64,000 nucleotides of DNA from Streptomyces sp. V2I9. GTDB lineage: Bacteria; Actinomycetota; Actinomycetes; Streptomycetales; Streptomycetaceae. The position numbers and the translations under genes were made by a program. Positions 50,478 to 58,983 of the stretch are shown piece after piece; within the stretch, counting starts at the first letter, position 1; each line of letters starts with the position of its first letter. The stretch lies in the NCBI RefSeq assembly GCF_030817475.1, contig NZ_JAUSZJ010000002.1, positions 5,470,626-5,534,625 on the forward strand, written 5' to 3'. Below the pieces are notes generated by a model that saw only the letters and a program-made list of their open reading frames with translations, ran no database searches and had not been told where the DNA came from.

Positions 50478-51851
50478 ATGCCCATGGGTCACACGGCCAC
50501 CGCACAGGCCGGCTCCGGCGGCTTGACAGCGACCGAGCACCGCCTGGCCAACGGCCTGCGTGTGGTGCTCTCCGAGGACCATCTGACCCCGGTCGCCGCG
50601 GTCTGCCTCTGGTACGACGTCGGCTCGCGCCACGAGGTCGAGGGGCGCACCGGTCTGGCGCACCTCTTCGAGCACCTGATGTTCCAGGGCTCGGGGCAGG
50701 TCAAGGGGAACGGCCACTTCGAGCTCGTCCAGGGGGCCGGCGGCTCGCTCAACGGGACCACCAGCTTCGAGCGGACCAATTATTTCGAGACCATGCCCAC
50801 CCACCAGCTGGAGCTGGCGCTCTGGCTGGAGGCCGACCGCATGGGCTCCCTCCTCGACGCCCTCGACGAGGAGTCCATGGAGAACCAGCGCGACGTCGTC
50901 AAGAACGAACGGCGCCAGCGCTACGACAACGTGCCCTACGGCACCGCGTTCGAGCGGCTGACCGCCCTCTCCTACCCCGAGGGCCACCCCTACCACCACA
51001 CCCCGATCGGCTCCATGGCGGACCTGGACGCGGCCACGCTGGAGGACGCCCGCGCGTTCTTCCGTACGTACTACGCGCCCAACAACGCGGTGCTCTCGGT
51101 GGTCGGAGACATCGACCCCGAGCAGACGCTCGCCTGGATCGAGAAGTACTTCGGCTCCATCCCCTCCCACGACGGCAAGCAGCCGCCGCGCGACGGGACG
51201 CTGCCCGAGACCATCGGCGAGGAGCGGCGCGAGGTGGTCACCGCCGAGGTTCCGGCGCGCGCCCTGATGGCCGCCTACCGCCTGCCCCACGACGGCACCC
51301 GCGCCTGCGACGCCGCCGATCTGGCACTCACGGTGCTGGGCAGCGGCGAGTCCTCCCGGCTGCACAACCGCCTGGTCCGCCGTGACCGTACGGCGGTGGC
51401 GGCGGGCTTCGGACTGCTGCGGCTCGCCGGCGCCCCCTCGCTCGGCTGGCTGGACGTGAAGACGTCCGGCGGCGCGGAGGTGGCGCAGATCGAGGCCGCG
51501 GTCGACGAGGAGCTGGCCCGGTTCGCCGCCGAGGGGCCCACCCCCGAGGAAATGGAGCGGGCACAGGCGCAGTTGGAGCGCGAGTGGCTGGACCGGCTCG
51601 GCACCGTCGCCGGACGCGCCGACGAACTGTGCCGTTACGCCGTCCTGTTCGGCGACCCGCAGCTCGCCCTGACCGCGGTCGGGCGGGTCCTGGACGTCAC
51701 CGCGGAGGAGGTGCGCGCGGCGGCCGAGGCGTCCCTGCGCCCCGACAACCGGGCGGTGCTGGTCTACGAGCCCATCGAGCCGGCCGGGGACGCCGACGGC
51801 GAGCAGGCCGACGAGGGCACCGAGGACGCGCACGAGGGGGCGGCCAAGTGA
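50478..51851 (+). CDS. M16 zinc peptidase, catalytic member
   Basis: 457 residues; ATG 50478 after GAAGGGA. The inverted zinc motif HXXEH is present in TGLAHLFEHLMFQGSG, with the third ligand Glu about 75 residues later in EESMENQRDVVKNERRQRYD. There is no signal peptide. The domain order is that of bacterial pitrilysin-like/processing-peptidase-like proteins (peptidase domain about 20-200, then an M16C domain to about 430). The stop overlaps the start of the second M16 gene (GTGA), so the two subunits are probably made in equal amounts and form a dimer. Confidence 0.94.
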   Translation: MPMGHTATAQAGSGGLTATEHRLANGLRVVLSEDHLTPVAAVCLWYDVGSRHEVEGRTGLAHLFEHLMFQGSGQVKGNGHFELVQGAGGSLNGTTSFERTNYFETMPTHQLELALWLEADRMGSLLDALDEESMENQRDVVKNERRQRYDNVPYGTAFERLTALSYPEGHPYHHTPIGSMADLDAATLEDARAFFRTYYAPNNAVLSVVGDIDPEQTLAWIEKYFGSIPSHDGKQPPRDGTLPETIGEERREVVTAEVPARALMAAYRLPHDGTRACDAADLALTVLGSGESSRLHNRLVRRDRTAVAAGFGLLRLAGAPSLGWLDVKTSGGAEVAQIEAAVDEELARFAAEGPTPEEMERAQAQLEREWLDRLGTVAGRADELCRYAVLFGDPQLALTAVGRVLDVTAEEVRAAAEASLRPDNRAVLVYEPIEPAGDADGEQADEGTEDAHEGAAK

Positions 51852-53248
51852 GCGACGCCGCCGTGACTGGAGTAGCCATGGAGTTCCACCCGCAGCCCAC
51901 GCCCGGCACGGCCCGCCCCTGGGCCTTCCCGGAGCCCGAGCGCGGCGCGCTGCCCAACGGGCTGACCGTGCTGCGCTGCCACCGCCCCGGCCAGCAGGTC
52001 GTCGCGGTGGAGATCTTCCTGGACGCGCCCCTGGAGGCCGAGCCCGAGGGCCTGGACGGGGTGGCCACGATCATGTCGCGGGCGCTCTCCGAGGGCACCG
52101 ACAAGCACAGCGCCGAGGAGTTCGCCGCCGAGCTGGAGCGCTGCGGCGCCACGCTCGACGCGCACGCGGACCACCCCGGTGTCCGGGTCTCCCTTGAGGT
52201 CCCGGCCTCCCGGCTGGCGAAGGCCCTCGGCCTGGTCGCCGAGGCGCTGCGGGCCCCGGCCTTCGCCGAGAGCGAGATCGAGCGCCTCGTCGGCAACCGG
52301 CTCGACGAGATCCCGCACGAGCGGGCCAACCCGTCCCGGCGCGCCGCCAAGCAGCTCTCCAAGGAGCTGTTCCCGGCCACGTCCCGGATGTCGCGGCCGC
52401 GGCTGGGCACCGAGGAGACGGTCCGGCGGATCGACGCGGCCGCCGTGCGCGCCTTCTTCGACGCGCACGTCCGCCCGTCCACCGCGACGGCCGTCATCGT
52501 CGGCGACCTCACCGGCATCGACCTGGACGCGCTGCTCGCGGACACCCTCGGAGACTGGTCGGGCAACGCCGGGCAGACCCGTCCGGTACCGCCGATCACC
52601 GCGGACGACACCGCCCGCGTGGTCATCGTGGACCGCCCCGGCGCGGTCCAGACCCAGTTGCTGATCGGCCGGATCGGCGCCGACCGGCACGAGCGCGTCT
52701 GGCCCGCCCAGGTGCTCGGCACCTACTGCCTGGGCGGCACCCTCACCTCCCGGCTGGACCGGGTGCTGCGCGAGGAGAAGGGCTACACCTACGGGGTGCG
52801 CGCCTTCGCCCAGGTGCTGCGCTCCTCCGGCCCCGACTCGGGTGGCGCCGCCATGCTCGCGATCAGCGGCTCGGTGGACACGGAGTCCACCGGACCGGCT
52901 CTGGACGACCTCTGGAAGGTCCTGCGGACCCTGGCCGCCGAGGGGCTGACCGACGCCGAGCGCGAGACGGCCGTGCAGAACCTGGTGGGCGTCGCCCCGC
53001 TGAAGTTCGAGACCGCCGCCTCCGTCGCGAGCACGCTGGCCGACCAGGTCGAGCAGCACCTCCCCGACGACTACCAGGCCCACCTCTACGCCCGGCTCGC
53101 CGAGACCGGCACCGTGGAGGCGACCGCCGCCGTGGTCAACGCGTTCCCGGTCGACCGCCTCGTCACCGTCCTCGTGGGGGACGCCGCGCAGATCGAGGAG
53201 CCCGTGAAGGCGCTCGGCATCGGTGAGGTGTCGGTCGTCTCCGGCTGA
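51848..53248 (+). CDS. M16 peptidase-like partner without zinc motif
   Basis: 466 residues from GTG 51848, overlapping the first gene by four bases (ATG 51878 is an alternative). The fold is M16 (GLDGVATIMSRALSEGTDKH, then SRLAKALGLVAEALRAP), but the HXXEH motif is missing at the matching place. The glycine-rich loop typical of substrate-binding subunits appears around LGGTLTSRLDRVLREEKGYT. It is likely the non-catalytic half of a mitochondrial-processing-peptidase-like heterodimer. Substrate unknown. Confidence 0.92.
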   Translation: MSDAAVTGVAMEFHPQPTPGTARPWAFPEPERGALPNGLTVLRCHRPGQQVVAVEIFLDAPLEAEPEGLDGVATIMSRALSEGTDKHSAEEFAAELERCGATLDAHADHPGVRVSLEVPASRLAKALGLVAEALRAPAFAESEIERLVGNRLDEIPHERANPSRRAAKQLSKELFPATSRMSRPRLGTEETVRRIDAAAVRAFFDAHVRPSTATAVIVGDLTGIDLDALLADTLGDWSGNAGQTRPVPPITADDTARVVIVDRPGAVQTQLLIGRIGADRHERVWPAQVLGTYCLGGTLTSRLDRVLREEKGYTYGVRAFAQVLRSSGPDSGGAAMLAISGSVDTESTGPALDDLWKVLRTLAAEGLTDAERETAVQNLVGVAPLKFETAASVASTLADQVEQHLPDDYQAHLYARLAETGTVEATAAVVNAFPVDRLVTVLVGDAAQIEEPVKALGIGEVSVVSG

Positions 53249-53276
53249 CGCCTTCCTGCGGCGCACCGCTGCGCAC

Positions 53277-53318
53277 AGGACCCCGACGGGAAACACTTCG
53301 TCGGGGTCCTGCTCTTTT
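53277..53318 (+). terminator. intrinsic terminator after the M16 operon
   Basis: AGGACCCCGACG (53277-53288) pairs perfectly with CGTCGGGGTCCT (53299-53310), followed by GCTCTTTT. It is one of the few hairpins here with a T-run. Confidence 0.95.
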
Positions 53319-53481
53319 GACCGTTTACGTAACTTCATCACCTTCCAGATAATGAGTGCCGGTATGTCCTGTGGGATGTGCGACAGAACCCCTCGTCCGT
53401 TTGGCGATGGGAAGTCGCGCCGCCTAGCGTCGGCTCGGCTGTCCGCCACCTTGTGCCGCGTCCGTGGCGCCGGGCAGTCAT

Positions 53482-53625
53482 CGCCGAGTCCCCGTCAGGC
53501 GCGAGCCCGGGGAGCCGGGGACCCATCGCAGTCCCTGGGGTGAATCGGAGGTCCGTGCCGTGAACCGGCGCGGGAATCCGTAGGAGACCTTCCTGCTCCG
53601 AACCCGTCAGCTAACCCGGTAGGCG
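53482..53625 (+). ncRNA. ydaO/yuaA (c-di-AMP) riboswitch
   Basis: The 3' part shows the family's most conserved text in order: GGGGTGAATCGG (53537 on), TAGGAGACCTTCCTGCTCCG (from 53581), then AACCCGTCAGCTAACCCGGT and AGGCG. The 5' part has CGCCGAGTCCCC and GGAGCCGGGGACCCA, and CGCC (53482) can pair with GGCG near 53622 as P1. This class binds cyclic di-AMP and, in Streptomyces, usually turns off cell-wall hydrolase genes. It lies in the leader of the M23 peptidase gene. The exact 5' end is approximate. The promoter should lie in 53319-53480, where I cannot name it. Confidence 0.93.
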
Positions 53626-53652
53626 AGAAGGAAGGAAAGGATCAGCCTCTCC

Positions 53653-54447
53653 ATGGCGTTCACCCGTGCCACCGGGAAGCACCGTGCCCCGAGCCGCCTC
53701 ACGCGCCGGAGCGCCCAGGTCGCCGGCATCGCGGCCCTGGCCACCACCGGAGTCATCGGCTCGCTGTCCTCCCCGGCGCTCGCCGCGGACTCCGAGGCCG
53801 CCAAGTCCACCGGGGCCGGCCTCTCCCAGGCCCTCGACCTCGACGCCACACTCGCCGACCGGATCGACGCGCAGGCCGACGCCCAGAAGCGGCAGGCCGA
53901 CGAGATCGCCCGCAAGAAGGCCGAGGCCGCCGCCAAGGCCAAGGCGAAGGCGGAGGCCGCACGCAAGGCCGAGGCCCGCGCCGAGGAGGTGCGCGAGGAG
54001 AAGGCCCGCGCCGCCCGCGCCGCCGAGCGTGCCCGGCTGAACGCCTTCCACCTCCCGGTCGCCGGCTCCCACGTCACCACCGGCTACAAGAGCGGCGGTT
54101 CGCTCTGGTCCTCCGGCAGCCACTCCGGCGTGGACTTCATGGCCGCCTCCGGCAGCTCGGTCGTCGCGGTCGGAGCCGGTACGGTCGTCGAGGCCGGCTG
54201 GGGCGGCGCGTACGGCAACAACATCGTGCTCCGGATGGCGGACGGCACGTACACCCAGTACGGCCACCTCTCCTCGATCGGCGTCTCCGTCGGCCAGAGC
54301 GTCTCCTCCGGCCAGCAGATCGGCCTCTCCGGTTCCACCGGCAACTCCACCGGCCCGCACCTGCACTTCGAGGCCCGCACCACACCCGACTACGGCTCCG
54401 ACATGGACCCCGTCGGCTACCTGCGCTCCCACGGTCTGAACGTCTGA
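53653..54447 (+). CDS. secreted M23 peptidase (LytM-type cell-wall hydrolase)
   Basis: 264 residues. Basic start and hydrophobic core (AQVAGIAALATTGVIGSLSS) ending at SPALAADS, a Sec signal with cleavage after ALA. A helical, Ala/Lys/Glu-rich coiled coil follows (about 70-130; ARKKAEAAAKAKAKAEAARK). The LytM domain (about 135-260) has zinc ligands in SHSGVDFMAASG and GPHLHFEAR. It cuts peptide crosslinks in peptidoglycan; the coiled coil may position or restrain it. Under the c-di-AMP riboswitch, so probably lowered at high c-di-AMP. Its ribosome-binding site (AAAGGA) is about 11 bases from the ATG. Confidence 0.95.
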   Translation: MAFTRATGKHRAPSRLTRRSAQVAGIAALATTGVIGSLSSPALAADSEAAKSTGAGLSQALDLDATLADRIDAQADAQKRQADEIARKKAEAAAKAKAKAEAARKAEARAEEVREEKARAARAAERARLNAFHLPVAGSHVTTGYKSGGSLWSSGSHSGVDFMAASGSSVVAVGAGTVVEAGWGGAYGNNIVLRMADGTYTQYGHLSSIGVSVGQSVSSGQQIGLSGSTGNSTGPHLHFEARTTPDYGSDMDPVGYLRSHGLNV

Positions 54448-54481
54448 CACACCTCCGCGCGATCCATCCGCGCGGCCCCGC

Positions 54482-54513
54482 CCGTAGGCCCCGGCGTCCG
54501 CCGGGGCCTACGG
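54482..54513 (+). terminator. terminator after the M23 peptidase gene
   Basis: A perfect 14-bp stem (54482-54495 with 54500-54513), loop GTCC. Confidence 0.93.
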
Positions 54514-54514
54514 C

Positions 54515-54567
54515 AATTCCGGCCCGGGGGTATCCCCGAATTCCGGCCTGCCATCGGAAATTCCGGC
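54515..54567 (+). promoter_or_regulatory. three direct AATTCCGGC repeats before a GntR gene
   Basis: AATTCCGGC occurs at 54515, 54539 and 54559, 24 and 20 bases apart. Between the first two lies CGGGG-GTAT-CCCCG (54525-54538). The start codon of the GntR gene is at 54639. These are candidates for an operator bound by that regulator. Confidence 0.55.
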
Positions 54568-54638
54568 GGATTGTCATAGAGTCGCGGAACAGACGTCGGG
54601 CGGCCGCGTTTCGCGGGGATCGAGGCGGAGGTTCGGAT

Positions 54639-55346
54639 ATGCGCATTCCCGCGCAGGCGGTATGCAGGGCCATGCGTGACGACATCGTCTCCGGAGTCCA
54701 CGGGCCCGGCAGCCGCCTCACGGAGGAGCTGTTGGCCCGCCGCTACGGAGTCTCCCGCGTCCCGGTCCGCGAGGCTCTGCGCACGCTGGAGTCCGAGGGC
54801 TTCGTGGTCACCCGGCGGCACGCCGGCGCCTGTGTCGCCGAACCCACCGTCCAGGAGGCGGCCGACCTCCTGGAGATGCGCACGCTCCTGGAGCCGCTGA
54901 GCGCGGCCCGCGCCGCCCGGCGCCGTACCCAGGCCCACCTCAAGGTGTTGCGGGGCCTGGTCAGGCTGGGGCAGGAGCGCGCCCGCCGTGGTGAGGGGGA
55001 GGACCTGCGCGCCCTGGGCGGCTGGTTCCACGAGACTCTCGCCCAGGCGTCCGGCAGCCCCGGCCTCATCGCGCTGCTCACCCAGCTCCGGCACAAGATC
55101 GACTGGATGTACACGGTCGAGCAGCCCGCCCGCCCCGTCGAATCCTGGGCCGAGCGCGGGGCGATCGTCGACGCCGTGGCGCGCGGTGACGCGGAGCGGG
55201 CGAGGGCGCTCAGCGCCCAGCACGCCGAACGCGCCGCCGGGGCCCACCGGCTGCGCCGCCCGGATCTCCCGAGGCACCGCACACCGCCCGCCGCCCGTGT
55301 GAGCACGCCGCAACATGGCGTAAACACCGCAGGCGTCCGCCATTAA
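54639..55346 (+). CDS. GntR-family regulator, FCD type
   Basis: 235 residues; ATG after GGAGG. The winged helix is at the start (VCRAMRDDIVSGVHGPGSRL, then TEELLARRYGVSRVPVREAL and RTLESEGFVVTRRHAGACV). The FCD domain (about 80-195) holds ADLLEMRTLLEPLSAARAAR, then FHETLAQASGSPGL and MYTVEQPARPVESWAERGAI. FCD domains often bind a carboxylate with a metal held by Asp/His residues. The C-terminal 40 residues are a variable tail. No partner metabolic gene is adjacent; ptsH is convergent. Target unknown. Confidence 0.9.
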   Translation: MRIPAQAVCRAMRDDIVSGVHGPGSRLTEELLARRYGVSRVPVREALRTLESEGFVVTRRHAGACVAEPTVQEAADLLEMRTLLEPLSAARAARRRTQAHLKVLRGLVRLGQERARRGEGEDLRALGGWFHETLAQASGSPGLIALLTQLRHKIDWMYTVEQPARPVESWAERGAIVDAVARGDAERARALSAQHAERAAGAHRLRRPDLPRHRTPPAARVSTPQHGVNTAGVRH

Positions 55347-55448
55347 CAGAGAAGTCGTATACAGGGAGAGGCGAAAAGCCGGAATGCGTTCCGCGCTGCC
55401 CGCACCCCCGAAATTCGCGGGGCGTCCCCCCTTTTTTCTGAATGCGAA

Positions 55449-55480
55449 AGAGCCGTGACCCCCGGGGGGATCACGGCTCT
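55449..55480. terminator. bidirectional terminator GntR gene / ptsH
   Basis: AGAGCCGTGA (55449-55458) pairs with TCACGGCTCT (55471-55480), and the CCCCC/GGGGG between them extends the stem around one unpaired A. Confidence 0.88.
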
Positions 55481-55530
55481 CGCACACCCGCTTCCGGCCG
55501 AGAAGCGCCGCCGGAAAGGGAAGGGCACGG

Positions 55531-55812
55531 TCAGACGGTCTCGGGAAGCTCTTCCAGACCCTCGGCGACCAGCTTCGCCAGCCGGTCCAGCGCGGCCTCG
55601 GCGTCGTCCGCGTCGGACGCGAGCACGATCTCCTCGCCGCCCTGCGCGCCCAGACCGAGCACCGCGAGCATGGAGGCGGCGTTCACCGGGCTGCCGTCGG
55701 CCTTGGCGATCGTCACGGGGACGCCGGACGCCGTGGCGGCCCGGACGAAGATGGAAGCGGGGCGGGCGTGCAGGCCCTCGGCCCAACCGACGTTGACGCG
55801 GCGCTCAGCCAT
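55531..55812 (-). CDS. ptsH: phosphocarrier protein HPr
   Basis: 93 residues from ATG 55812, eight bases after GAAGGG; an upstream ATG would add five residues. The active-site His15 lies in EGLHARPASIFVRA, and the regulatory Ser region reads NAASMLAVLGLGAQGGE. HPr passes phosphate from enzyme I to sugar-specific enzyme II proteins of the PTS. In Streptomyces it also helps carbon regulation and GlcNAc signalling. The single-gene setting, unlinked to ptsI, and the 93-residue length match what I recall for S. coelicolor. Confidence 0.97.
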   Translation of the reverse strand: MAERRVNVGWAEGLHARPASIFVRAATASGVPVTIAKADGSPVNAASMLAVLGLGAQGGEEIVLASDADDAEAALDRLAKLVAEGLEELPETV

Positions 55813-55972
55813 GGTTCTGCCCTTCACATATCAACGGTTGTCTAGACCAGTCTCTCATGCGGTGCGTGGTGCTGTGCCCGGTCTCCCGCCCGGCCCTGCG
55901 CCCCGGATGTCCCCGTTCGGGCCTCCTCAGACTGCCCCGGCACCGGACCCTCCGCGACCGGACTCCCCGCCG

Positions 55973-55978
55973 TAGGCT
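55973..55978 (+). promoter_or_regulatory. -10 element, probable leaderless transcript of patA
   Basis: TAGGCT lies six bases before the ATG at 55985, without a Shine-Dalgarno sequence. Confidence 0.55.
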
Positions 55979-55984
55979 TTGCGC

Positions 55985-58912
55985 ATGGAGCCCAAGCCCG
56001 AGCAGAGTCCGCATCACGCGTACCCCGACCACTGGGAAGCGGACGTGGTGCTCCGCGACGGAGGCACCGCGCGCATCAGGCCGATCACCACGGACGACGC
56101 CGAGCGACTGGTCAGCTTCTACGAGCAGGTGTCCGACGAGTCGAAGTACTACCGCTTCTTCGCCCCGTATCCCCGGCTATCCGACCGGGACGTGCACCGC
56201 TTCACCCATCACGACTACGTCGACCGGGTGGGACTGGCGGTCACGATCGGCGGAGAGTTCATCGGAACCGTCCGCTACGACCGCATCGACGACCGCGGCC
56301 GCCCCGCCTCCGCCCCCGCCGACGAGGCCGAGGTCGCCTTCCTCGTCCAGGACGCCCACCAGGGCCGCGGCGTCGCCTCGGCGCTGCTCGAACACATCGC
56401 CGCGGTCGCCCGAGAGCGCGGCATCCGGCGGTTCGCCGCCGAGGTGCTTCCCGCCAACACCAAGATGATCAAAGTGTTCCGGGACGCCGGCTACACCCAG
56501 CGCCGCAGCTTCGAGGACGGCTCCGTCCACCTCACGCTCGACCTCGAACCCACCGAGAAGTCCCTCGCCGTCCAGCGCGGCCGCGAACAGCGCGCCGAGG
56601 CCCGCTCGGTGCAGCGCCTCCTCGCCCCCGGCTCCGTCGCGGTCATCGGCACCGGCCGCATCCCCGGCGGAGTGGGCCGCACGGTCCTGCGCAACCTTCT
56701 CGCCGCCGGCTACACCGGCCGCACCTACGCGGTGAACCGCGCCTTCGACGCGGACCTGGCCACGCTCGACGGCGTCCCCGCCCACCGCTCGCTCGGCGAG
56801 ATCGACGAGCCGGTCGACCTCGCGGTCATCGCCGTCCCCGCCCACCGGGTCCCCGAGGCCGTCGCCGACTGCGGCGAGCACGGCGTCCAGGGCCTGGTCG
56901 TCGTCTCCGCCGGCTACGCCGAGCGGGGCGCCGAGGGCCGCGAACTCCAGCGCGAACTGGTCCGCCAGGCCCGCTCCCACGGAATGCGGATCATCGGCCC
57001 CAACGCCTTCGGCATCATCAACACCGCCGAGACCGTCCGGCTCAACGCCTCGCTCGCCCCCGAGTCGCCCGCCCGCGGCCGGATCGGCCTGTTCACCCAG
57101 TCCGGCGCGATCGGCATCGCCCTGCTCTCCGGCCTCCACCGGCGCGGCGCGGGCCTGTCCTCGTTCATCTCGGCGGGCAACCGGGCCGACGTCTCCGGCA
57201 ACGACTTCCTCCAGTACTCCTTCGAGGACCCGGACACGGACGTCGCCCTGCTCTACCTCGAATCGCTCGGCAACCCCCGCAAGTTCACCCGGCTCGCCCG
57301 GCGCACCGCCGCCGTGAAGCCCGTCGTCGTGGTGAAGGGCGCCCGGCACAGCGGAACCAACCCGCCCGGCCACGCGGTCCCGGTCAGCCGTATCCCCGAT
57401 GCCACGGTTTCCGCGCTGATGCGCCAGGCCGGGGTCATCCGGGTCGACACCGTGACCGAGATGGTCGACGCCGGCATCCTGCTGGCCGGCCAGCCCCTCC
57501 CGGTCGGCCCGCGGGTCGCCATCCTCGGCAACTCCGAGTCCCTCGGCCTCCTGACGTACGACGCCTGCCTCGCCGAAGGGCTGCGCCCGCGCCCGCCGAT
57601 CGACCTCACCACCGCCGCCTCACCGCAGGACTTCCGGGACGCGCTGGCGGCGGCGCTCGCGGACACCGCCTGCGACGCCGTGATCGTCACGGCCATCCCG
57701 TGGGTGGGGGAGAACGGGGAGGCCGAGTCCGGCGACGGCCAGGTGCTGGCCGCCGCCCTGCACACGGCCGTGGCCGGAGGCTCGGCCAAGCCGGTGGCCG
57801 TCGTCCATGTCGAGATCGGGGGACTCGCCGAGGCGCTGGCCGCCGCGAGCAGCACGGCCGCCCCGCGCCCCCGCTCCACCACGCCCCGAACCGCGCCCCC
57901 GGAAGCCGCCCCCGACCGGGCGGCGGCGGACACCCCGGCCGCACCCCGGACCTCCGAGGCGGCCGCCGCCCCTGGCTCACCGGCCCCCGCCTCCGGGCAA
58001 CCGCGGCCCACCACGCCCGCGGCCCCGCCCCACCCCGGCCGCATCCCCGCCTACCCCGCCGCCGAACGCGCCGTACGGGCCCTCGCGGAGGCCGTGAAGT
58101 ACGCCCAGTGGCGGCGGCAGGCGGCCGTTCCCGGCAAGGTCCCCGAACTCCTCGACGAGACCATCGACGAGGCCGGGGCCGCTGACCTGATCGAGGCCCG
58201 CCTCGCCGCCGCCCCCGATCCGCGCGGACGGCAGCTCAGCCACGACGAGGCCCGCGAACTCCTCGGCCGCTACGGCATCGACGTGCGCCCCACGCTGCCC
58301 GCGCCCGACCCCGACGCGGCCGTCGCCGCGGCCGCCCGGCTCGGCTACCCCGTCGCCCTCAAGACCACCGCGCCCCACCTGCGCCACCGCGCCGACCTCG
58401 GCGGGGTCCGCCTCGACCTCGCCGACGAGGACGCGCTGCGCCGGGCGTACGGAGAGCTGACCGGCCTCCTCGGCAAGCCCGCCGAACTGCTCCCCGTCGT
58501 CCAGGCGATGGTCCCGCGCGGCGTGGACACCGTCGTCCGCGCCTCCATCGACGCGGCCGCCGGGGCCGTCATCTCGTTCGGCCTCGCGGGCGCGCCCTCC
58601 GAACTGCTCGGCGACACCGCGCACCGGCTGGTCCCCGTCACCGACCGCGACGCCGCCGAGCTGATCCGGTCCATCAGGGCGGCCCCGGTGCTGTTCGGCT
58701 GGCGCGGCGCGGCACCGGTCGACACGGCCGCGCTGGAAGAGCTGCTGCTGCGGCTCTCCCGGCTGGTCGACGACCACCCCGAGGTGGTCTCCGTCGCCCT
58801 CGAACCGGTCGTCGTCGCCCCGCACGGACTGACCGCGCTCGGCGCGACCGTCCGGCTCGCCCCGCCGCCCGCCCGCAGCGACCTGGGCCCCCGCCGCCTT
58901 CCGAACTACTGA
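55985..58912 (+). CDS. patA: protein acetyltransferase PatA (N-terminal GNAT plus NDP-forming acyl-CoA synthetase domains)
   Basis: 975 residues. The GNAT domain is at the N-terminus (about 20-180; acetyl-CoA loop QGRGVASALLEHIAAVARE near 125). Then the CoA-binding domain (SVAVIGTGRIPGGVG near 216), flavodoxin-like ligase domains (about 340-600; LFTQSGAIGIALLSGLHRRG), a 70-residue Pro/Ala/Thr linker at about 620-690, and an ATP-grasp domain (about 750-960). Having GNAT first is the reverse of enterobacterial Pat and matches S. lividans PatA, reported to acetylate and switch off acetoacetyl-CoA synthetase. The ligase part is presumably a sensor. Confidence 0.92.
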   Translation: MEPKPEQSPHHAYPDHWEADVVLRDGGTARIRPITTDDAERLVSFYEQVSDESKYYRFFAPYPRLSDRDVHRFTHHDYVDRVGLAVTIGGEFIGTVRYDRIDDRGRPASAPADEAEVAFLVQDAHQGRGVASALLEHIAAVARERGIRRFAAEVLPANTKMIKVFRDAGYTQRRSFEDGSVHLTLDLEPTEKSLAVQRGREQRAEARSVQRLLAPGSVAVIGTGRIPGGVGRTVLRNLLAAGYTGRTYAVNRAFDADLATLDGVPAHRSLGEIDEPVDLAVIAVPAHRVPEAVADCGEHGVQGLVVVSAGYAERGAEGRELQRELVRQARSHGMRIIGPNAFGIINTAETVRLNASLAPESPARGRIGLFTQSGAIGIALLSGLHRRGAGLSSFISAGNRADVSGNDFLQYSFEDPDTDVALLYLESLGNPRKFTRLARRTAAVKPVVVVKGARHSGTNPPGHAVPVSRIPDATVSALMRQAGVIRVDTVTEMVDAGILLAGQPLPVGPRVAILGNSESLGLLTYDACLAEGLRPRPPIDLTTAASPQDFRDALAAALADTACDAVIVTAIPWVGENGEAESGDGQVLAAALHTAVAGGSAKPVAVVHVEIGGLAEALAAASSTAAPRPRSTTPRTAPPEAAPDRAAADTPAAPRTSEAAAAPGSPAPASGQPRPTTPAAPPHPGRIPAYPAAERAVRALAEAVKYAQWRRQAAVPGKVPELLDETIDEAGAADLIEARLAAAPDPRGRQLSHDEARELLGRYGIDVRPTLPAPDPDAAVAAAARLGYPVALKTTAPHLRHRADLGGVRLDLADEDALRRAYGELTGLLGKPAELLPVVQAMVPRGVDTVVRASIDAAAGAVISFGLAGAPSELLGDTAHRLVPVTDRDAAELIRSIRAAPVLFGWRGAAPVDTAALEELLLRLSRLVDDHPEVVSVALEPVVVAPHGLTALGATVRLAPPPARSDLGPRRLPNY

Positions 58913-58970
58913 GCCCCCCGGCGATCGGCGGGGGGACGCCGGGGCGTCCCCGGCAGCCACCCGCCCGCCG

Positions 58971-58976
58971 TAGGAT
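58971..58976 (+). promoter_or_regulatory. -10 element, probable leaderless transcript
   Basis: TAGGAT lies seven bases before the ATG at 58984, without a Shine-Dalgarno sequence. Confidence 0.55.
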
Positions 58977-58983
58977 GGTGCCC

